The notes under the pieces were generated by a model. It was not told the origin of the DNA. It did no database searches and saw only the letters and a program-made list of their open reading frames with translations. A DNA stretch of 64,000 nucleotides from Aquabacter sp. L1I39 (GTDB lineage: Bacteria > Pseudomonadota > Alphaproteobacteria > Rhizobiales > Xanthobacteraceae): contig NZ_CP072392.1 in NCBI RefSeq assembly GCF_017742835.1, positions 4,423,497-4,487,496 on the forward strand. The letters run 5' to 3'. Numbering within the stretch: the stretch's first letter is position 1; each line of letters opens with the position of its first letter. Positions 58,172 through 64,000 of the stretch are shown piece after piece. A program made the translations under genes and the position numbers.

Positions 58172-58677
58172 GGGCTCTCCATTTACATCCCGTTTATGCG
58201 ATTTGGCGCATTTCACGGCAAATTAGCATGGGCCTTGATGGAGCGAAACCCTATTTCCCGCACTCCGCGTGGCTGAGGTATAATTGACGAAGAATATGCG
58301 TGAATTCTGGATTGCCAATGGGCCGCTGGCTCGGCCCATCGATTTCCGGTCAAGCCCAAGCGCCTCGGATGAGCCCTGGAGGGAGGCTGGGACGCCTATC
58401 TCTCGCACCGGGCGGGGGGCGCCATGGTGGTCTGCATTCTGTGGAACCGGCACGCGCTCCTCCGCCTAGCAAAATGTTCCCTGCCATCAATCAAAATAAG
58501 AATAATATCTTATATGACGGAGGTCAAGGAGGAGGCGAGCCGGGCGGCATCGGTCACCCTCGGTGACATCCCTGCTCGGCGGGAAGGAACTTGGTCTCGT
58601 CCAGGATCGCGGTAGGATTGTCCTGCGGGCGATCTACTCAGGTGGGGCTGCCCCGCCTCGACCCAGGAGGTCCCATC
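58172..58677. other. 506-base divergent intergenic region, no gene seen
   Basis: The gap separates the divergent sulfate-binding gene and a small plus-strand gene. No frame in it has a ribosome binding site with protein-like composition. It includes a short ATGCG-N6-CGCAT repeat about 20 bases before the sulfate-binding start (near 58195-58210) and the AT-rich inverted repeat listed separately at 58496-58513. Confidence 0.5.
58496..58513. promoter_or_regulatory. AT-rich inverted repeat, operator or promoter candidate
   Basis: ATAAGA-ATAATA-TCTTAT is a perfect 6-bp inverted repeat in a conspicuous AT-rich island (about 58484-58515) within GC-rich DNA. It lies between the divergent sulfate-binding protein gene and the small gene at 58678 and could bind a regulator of either. 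Confidence 0.4.
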
Positions 58678-59016
58678 ATGTTGGTGCTGACGCATCACCT
58701 CTATCTGAAGACCCGCAAGGGCGAGCGGGCGTTCGACATCCGCGTTTTTCAGCCGGTGCAGCTCCAGGTTCCTGTCGGCACGGCTTGGTCGTGCCGCTAC
58801 GAGATCGACTGGCCGGACGGGCCCGTAAAGAGCGAGGGCTTCGGCTTCGACGCCCTTCAGGCGCTCATGTCGGCTTTGAAGATGGTCGGTGCCGAAATCT
58901 ACTCGACGACATATCACCGCGAAGGAAGGCTTCGCGCCTATGAGACCGAAGAAGGCTACGGCTTCCCGGTCGCCTCATCCTTGCAAGATCTTCTCGTGGG
59001 TGTGGATGCCATTTGA
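58678..59016 (+). CDS. Small conserved hypothetical protein (possibly DUF6968)
   Basis: The 112-residue protein reads MLVLTHHLYLKTRKGERAFD, then SCRYEIDWPDGPVKSEGFGFDALQALMSALKMVGAEIY in parts, and GYGFPVASSLQDLLVGVDA at the end. The IDWPDGP and GFGFDALQAL elements recur in small alphaproteobacterial proteins grouped, as far as I recall, under DUF6968, with no known function. It is predicted soluble and cytoplasmic. AGGAGG stands just before the ATG, so translation looks efficient. It is followed by a hairpin terminator shared with acs. Confidence 0.75.
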   Translation: MLVLTHHLYLKTRKGERAFDIRVFQPVQLQVPVGTAWSCRYEIDWPDGPVKSEGFGFDALQALMSALKMVGAEIYSTTYHREGRLRAYETEEGYGFPVASSLQDLLVGVDAI

Positions 59017-59112
59017 AGGCGCTACACTCCGCTTCTCTTCCGCCCGCCTTTCCGTGCCAGAGGGCCGCCAAGTTCACTGAGGCACTTCCCTCTTCGCCCG
59101 CGTGTCCATCTT

Positions 59113-59152
59113 AATCCCCTGGCGCCAGCCGAAGCCGGCGCCAGGGGATTTT
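59113..59152. terminator. Strong hairpin terminator between the small gene and acs
   Basis: A perfect 14-bp stem AATCCCCTGGCGCC / GGCGCCAGGGGATT with a ten-base loop is followed on the plus strand by TT, giving TTTT. It terminates the small plus-strand gene and, with a weaker T-run, the convergent acs transcript. Confidence 0.82.
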
Positions 59153-59156
59153 CCCA

Positions 59157-61109
<1,953 letters not shown>

Positions 61110-61124
61110 CGGCTTCGTCTCCCC

Positions 61125-61142
61125 CTTGCAGCGCGCTGCAAG
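61125..61142 (-). promoter_or_regulatory. 18-bp perfect palindrome in the acs leader
   Basis: CTTGCAGCGCGCTGCAAG is fully self-complementary and ends 15 bases before the acs start codon, directly upstream of the ribosome binding site. Its TTGCA-N6-TGCAA shape could be a repressor site, or a hairpin affecting translation. The remaining 330 bases up to the next gene at 61472 show only a small GACGGC-N6-GCCGTC repeat at 61158-61175. Confidence 0.5.
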
Positions 61143-61471
61143 CGCTTCGTGTTTAGCGACGGCTTCGCGGCCGTCATGTGACAGCGGGGCCATCTCTCCC
61201 TTTCGCCGGAGCGCGGCGGGGCTTTGGCCCCGGCTCCGGGGCGCAGCCTTGGGGGCTGCGCGAACTTGGCTGGATTATGGGGAGCAGCCCCGGATGCCAC
61301 AAGGCGGGGGAGGGGCAGACTTTGGGCGAAGTCCCTGTGCGTCGCCTCAAGCCCCGGCCACCTGCGGCGCACATGACGCAGCCGCCCGGCGCGCCCCTGG
61401 CTGGGAAGCGACGGACGACTGCGCTATGAGGCGGCAGCGCCCATTCGGGCCGAACCGCTGGAGAGGGGATC

Positions 61472-61846
61472 ATGTCGCCCTGGACACGCCTCGTCATCGC
61501 CCTCGCCGGCCTGTTCGGCGCCAGCGGCGTCGCCCTCGCGGCCATGTCCGCCCACGTCACCGGGGGCGCATCGCTCATGACGGCGGCGCAATTCCTGTTG
61601 TTCCACGCCGCGGCGCTGATGGGGATCATCGCCACGTGCGCGCGCCTCGGGCGAGGTCGGGCAACGCTTCTGGTGGGCGGGCTCGCCATCGCGCTCGGCA
61701 CGATTTTATTCTCGGGCGACCTGGCGGCGCGAGCCTTGATGGACGTCAAACTGTTGGGCGGTTCCGCGCCATTTGGCGGGGTGCTGATGATCGTGGGCTG
61801 GCTGGACGTGGCCGCAGTCGGCCTTCTGGCTGCCCTGAAGGAATAA
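61472..61846 (+). CDS. DUF423 family membrane protein
   Basis: The 124-residue protein has four hydrophobic segments and the DUF423 (YgdD) pattern: LFGASGVALAAMSAHVTGG, SLMTAAQFLLFHAAALMGI, LVGGLAIALGTILFSGDLAARALM and SAPFGGVLMIVGWLDVAAVGLL. The His and the FSGDLA element are conserved in this family of inner-membrane proteins of unknown function. It is convergent with the small gene at 61857. Confidence 0.87.
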   Translation: MSPWTRLVIALAGLFGASGVALAAMSAHVTGGASLMTAAQFLLFHAAALMGIIATCARLGRGRATLLVGGLAIALGTILFSGDLAARALMDVKLLGGSAPFGGVLMIVGWLDVAAVGLLAALKE

Positions 61847-61856
61847 GGCGCGGCCC

Positions 61857-62081
61857 TCAGAGGGCGGCGCGCATCATGTTGAGCTTGGCGCGCAGGGCCA
61901 CCAGCGAAGAGGCATCGTCGCCGAGGTCGGCGAGCAGGAAGTCGGCGAACTCGTCCGCATGCTCGGCCTCGAAGAAGGCGCGGGCTTCCTTCACGGAGCG
62001 CACCTCGCATTCGCGGGCGCCCAGAACGATGCGAACCGGAGCGGTGGTGGTGGCAGGCGTGATCTTGGAATACGAGCCCAT
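61857..62081 (-). CDS. Small hypothetical protein
   Basis: The 74-residue product (VRIVLGARECEVRSVKEARAFF, then HADEFADFLLADLGDDASSL) has protein-like, acidic composition, and AAGGGAAC precedes the ATG at 62081. No signal peptide or membrane segment is visible. I do not recognise the family; the central VRSVKEARAFFEAEHADEF suggests a small alpha/beta domain. It ends ten bases from the convergent DUF423 gene. Confidence 0.6.
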   Translation of the reverse strand: MGSYSKITPATTTAPVRIVLGARECEVRSVKEARAFFEAEHADEFADFLLADLGDDASSLVALRAKLNMMRAAL

Positions 62082-62278
62082 CTGAGTTCCCTTTCCGATC
62101 CCTTTGCCGGTACCGGACGATCGTTCGTCCCGGTCCTGTCAGGTGGCGTGCCGCGCACGCCGTCTGCCCTCCACAACGCGGCGGTATGGCCGTGGTTCCC
62201 GGGCGCGAAACCGATTGTTTACCGTGACAGCGCGTCGTCCGCGGCGAAGACACTGGGCTGCGCGGAACTGACCTCAAG

Positions 62279-62294
62279 GCGGACACGTGTCCGC
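62279..62294. promoter_or_regulatory. 16-bp perfect palindrome, candidate activator site
   Basis: GCGGACACGTGTCCGC lies 76 bases (centre) upstream of the predicted sigma-54 start of the substrate-binding protein gene. A further half-site, GAAGACAC, is at 62246-62253. Both resemble the GGGGACAC / GGAGACAC arms at 50743-50771, so the same activator could bind here. The rest of the 358-base gap holds no gene. Confidence 0.55.
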
Positions 62295-62335
62295 GCGAAG
62301 GACATTCAATTTCCATATTTTCCAATGACTTATAT

Positions 62336-62352
62336 TTGGCACGCCGGTTGCT
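62336..62352 (+). promoter_or_regulatory. Sigma-54 promoter of the ABC substrate-binding protein gene
   Basis: TTGGCACG-CCGG-TTGCT is a complete match to the RpoN consensus (YTGGCACG-N4-TTGCW). Transcription would start near 62363, leaving a 77-base leader before the GTG at 62440. Confidence 0.88.
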
Positions 62353-62439
62353 GAACCAGAGCCACCCGTTGCGACCCCGCCGCACCTGCTTGTGCCGGGG
62401 TGCGCACGACAACAAGGGTGGAACCCAAGGAGGAAAGCC

Positions 62440-63684
62440 GTGACGTTTCGCACACATCTTCTGCGCCGGAATCTTTTGCGACACGTGGGCGCCGCCGCCT
62501 GCGCGCTCGCGCTTGGAAGCCTGCCGGCCGCCGCGCAGAACGCCACAGACGGCAAGGTGGTGATCGGCGCCATCGTCGACATGACCGGCGTCTATTCCCG
62601 CCATGGCGGTCCGGGCATGGTCTCGGCCGTGCAGATGGCGGTGGAGGATTTCGGCGGCAAGGTGAACGGCAAGCCCATCGAGGTCCTGTCCGCCGACTAC
62701 CAGAACAAGGTGGACGTGACCTCGGGCGTCGCCCGGCGCTGGTTCGACAATGACGGCGTCGACATGGTGATCGAATCCACCGACAGCGCCTCGGCGCTGG
62801 CGCTGTTCCGCCTGGGTGACGAGAAGAAGCGCGTCATCATCGGCGCGGGCTCCGCCACCACGGCGCTGACCAATGCCGGCTGCATGCCCTATGGCATCCA
62901 TTATGTGTACGACACCTATGCGCTGGCCACCGGCACCGGCTCGGCCATCGTGAAGGAGGGCGGCAAGACCTGGTTCTTCATCACCGCTGACTATGCCTTC
63001 GGCCATGCGCTGGAGGCGGACACCAGCCGCGTGGTGCTGGCGGGCGGCGGCAAGGTGCTGGGCAATGCCCGCGCGCCTCTGTCCACCACCGACTTCTCCT
63101 CCTTCCTGCTCCAGGCCCAGTCCTCCAAGGCGCAGGTGATTGGCCTTGCCAATGCGGGCGGCGACTTTGTGAATTCGGTGAAGCAGGCGAGCGAGTTCGG
63201 CATCACCCAGGCGGGACAGAATCTGGCCGCCATGCTGGTCTTCATCACCGATGTGAAGGCGCTGGGCCTGAAGGTGGCGCAGGGCCTCAAGTTCACCACC
63301 GGCTTCTATTGGGATCGCGACGCGGAGAGCCGCGCCTTCTCCAAGACGTATTATGCCCGCAACAACGCCCAGCCCTCCATGGTGCAGGCGGGCGCCTATT
63401 CGGCCACCATGCATTATCTGAATGCCGTGAAGGCGGTGGGTTCGGAAGATGCGGCGAAGGTCTCCGAATGGATGAAGGCCAATCCGGTCAACGACTTCTT
63501 CGCCAAGAACGGCGTCATCCGCGCGGATGGCCGCATGGTGCATGACATGTATCTGGCGGAGGCCAAGGCGCCGGCGGATTCGAAGAATGAGTGGGACCTG
63601 ATGAAGATCCTGCGCACCATTCCCGGCGACGAGGCCTTCAAGCCGCTGGCAGAGTCCACCTGCACGCTGGTGAAGAAGAGCTGA
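62440..63684 (+). CDS. ABC transporter substrate-binding protein, branched-chain amino acid (LivK) type
   Basis: The 414-residue periplasmic receptor has a signal peptide (LLRHVGAAACALALGSLPAAA, cleavage before QNATD) and a type-I periplasmic binding fold: VVIGAIVDMTGVYSRHGGPGMVSAVQMAVEDFGG in parts, VLSADYQNKVDVTSGVARRWFDNDGVDMVIE in parts, TWFFITADYAFGHALEADTSR, and FSKTYYARNNAQPSMVQAGAYSAT. Such receptors take up amino acids, amides or aromatic and alicyclic acids. The GTG at 62440 has AAGGAGG six bases before it. No liv permease gene adjoins it in the window. Its sigma-54 promoter suggests inducible uptake. Confidence 0.92.
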   Translation: MTFRTHLLRRNLLRHVGAAACALALGSLPAAAQNATDGKVVIGAIVDMTGVYSRHGGPGMVSAVQMAVEDFGGKVNGKPIEVLSADYQNKVDVTSGVARRWFDNDGVDMVIESTDSASALALFRLGDEKKRVIIGAGSATTALTNAGCMPYGIHYVYDTYALATGTGSAIVKEGGKTWFFITADYAFGHALEADTSRVVLAGGGKVLGNARAPLSTTDFSSFLLQAQSSKAQVIGLANAGGDFVNSVKQASEFGITQAGQNLAAMLVFITDVKALGLKVAQGLKFTTGFYWDRDAESRAFSKTYYARNNAQPSMVQAGAYSATMHYLNAVKAVGSEDAAKVSEWMKANPVNDFFAKNGVIRADGRMVHDMYLAEAKAPADSKNEWDLMKILRTIPGDEAFKPLAESTCTLVKKS

Positions 63685-63721
63685 CATCCGGCTTTTCTCC
63701 TTGGTTGGGCCCTCCTTGGGC

Positions 63722-63893
63722 CCCTCCCGAACCCTCCCCCGGCTCCTTGCCCCCTCCCTAACCCTCCCCCGCTTCGCGGGGGAGGGGACTTTGGCGGGCC
63801 CGGTCGAGGCGGTGTTTTGCCCGTCATGGGTGCCTGCCCTCTCGACCTCTCCCCAGGCGTGACCGGCCCCCTCTCCCGCAAAGCGGGGGAGGG
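63722..63893. repeat. C-rich intergenic repeats with two facing hairpins
   Basis: Two near-identical units CCCTCCC(G/T)AACCCTCCCCCG recur 30 bases apart (63722-63741 and 63752-63771). The second runs into a perfect 11-bp hairpin CCCTCCCCCGC-TTC-GCGGGGGAGGG at 63762-63786. A related hairpin CCCTCTCCCGC-AAA-GCGGGGGAGGG lies at 63869-63893. These look like the palindromic repeats scattered between genes in many alphaproteobacteria and follow the substrate-binding protein gene. Confidence 0.7.
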
Positions 63894-63939
63894 CAGGGGA
63901 GGGGGCAAAGGCGCGACGCTACCAGCATGCGCGCCCCTC

Positions 63940-64000
63940 TCACGCCTCCAGCACCAACATCCCCGCCGATGGCGAGGTGGAGGGATGCGGGAGCGGCCGG
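63940..64000 (-). CDS. Possible C-terminal end of a minus-strand gene
   Basis: On the minus strand the last 19 codons of the window (ending SAGMLVLEA then TGA at 63940-63942) are open and read like the end of a protein. The stretch is too short for any assignment, and only sequence beyond the right edge could confirm a gene. Confidence 0.3.
   Translation of the reverse strand, partial: RPLPHPSTSPSAGMLVLEA

Noticed and set aside
63722..63893. A CRISPR array
   Set aside because: The repeats are few, C-rich and palindromic with only 10-base separations, and no cas genes are present.

Overview
This window is GC-rich chromosomal DNA of an alphaproteobacterium. It most resembles the order Hyphomicrobiales (Rhizobiales), plausibly the Xanthobacteraceae. 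The evidence is the hemC-hemD-mitofilin-hemY block divergent from tsaD-gpsA, a groESL operon with an RpoH-like promoter and a CIRCE operator, a glnK-amtB pair, a DUF2778 (Tlde1-type) L,D-transpeptidase, and many acyl-CoA enzymes with TRAP and ABC transport. I see no rRNA, tRNA, CRISPR array, insertion sequence or prophage gene. The family assignment is inference.

Layout. 1-4.7 kb is the edge of a surface-polysaccharide locus: a coiled-coil protein tail, a large glycosyltransferase with a rhamnan-synthesis F domain, and an AGE-family sugar isomerase. 4.7-16.3 kb holds single-gene units: a secreted metallo-hydrolase, a tiny membrane protein, pyruvate phosphate dikinase, an OpgC-like membrane acyltransferase overlapping an SGNH hydrolase gene, an LLM flavin oxidoreductase, a histone-deacetylase-like amidohydrolase, an AIM24 protein, a pepsin-like protein with two DTG motifs, and a Tlde1-type protein. 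16.5-24.2 kb is a transport and catabolic module: a fused 5-oxoprolinase/hydantoinase diverges from a TRAP transporter and a MarR-type regulator, with two palindromes between them. 24.4-31.7 kb has an intracellular PHA depolymerase, groESL, a lipoprotein, an NCS1 permease and lepA. 31.8-40.4 kb is the haem/tsaD/gpsA block with small housekeeping genes.

40.4-52.4 kb is the most notable region. Ten tightly packed minus-strand genes run from a CoA-transferase at 50.6 kb to a quinone-oxidoreductase-like gene at 40.4 kb. They include an acyl-CoA ligase, acyl-CoA dehydrogenase, enoyl-CoA hydratase, SDR dehydrogenase and a BadI/MenB-type ring-opening hydrolase. That is the full enzyme set for converting cyclohexanecarboxylate (or a similar alicyclic acid) to a dicarboxylyl-CoA. 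A divergent sigma-54 activator gene (50795-52420) lies next to them, and between the two is a near-consensus sigma-54 promoter plus an inverted repeat. A second consensus sigma-54 promoter, with a perfect palindrome carrying a closely similar GGACAC half-site, sits 12 kb away before an ABC substrate-binding protein gene (62440). This suggests a regulon linking uptake to catabolism.

52.4-64 kb contains a UbiH-type hydroxylase, thioesterase II, glnK-amtB behind a sigma-54-like promoter, an orphan sulfate-binding protein, acetyl-CoA synthetase with an 18-bp palindrome in its leader, small uncharacterised genes, and C-rich hairpin repeats at the right edge.
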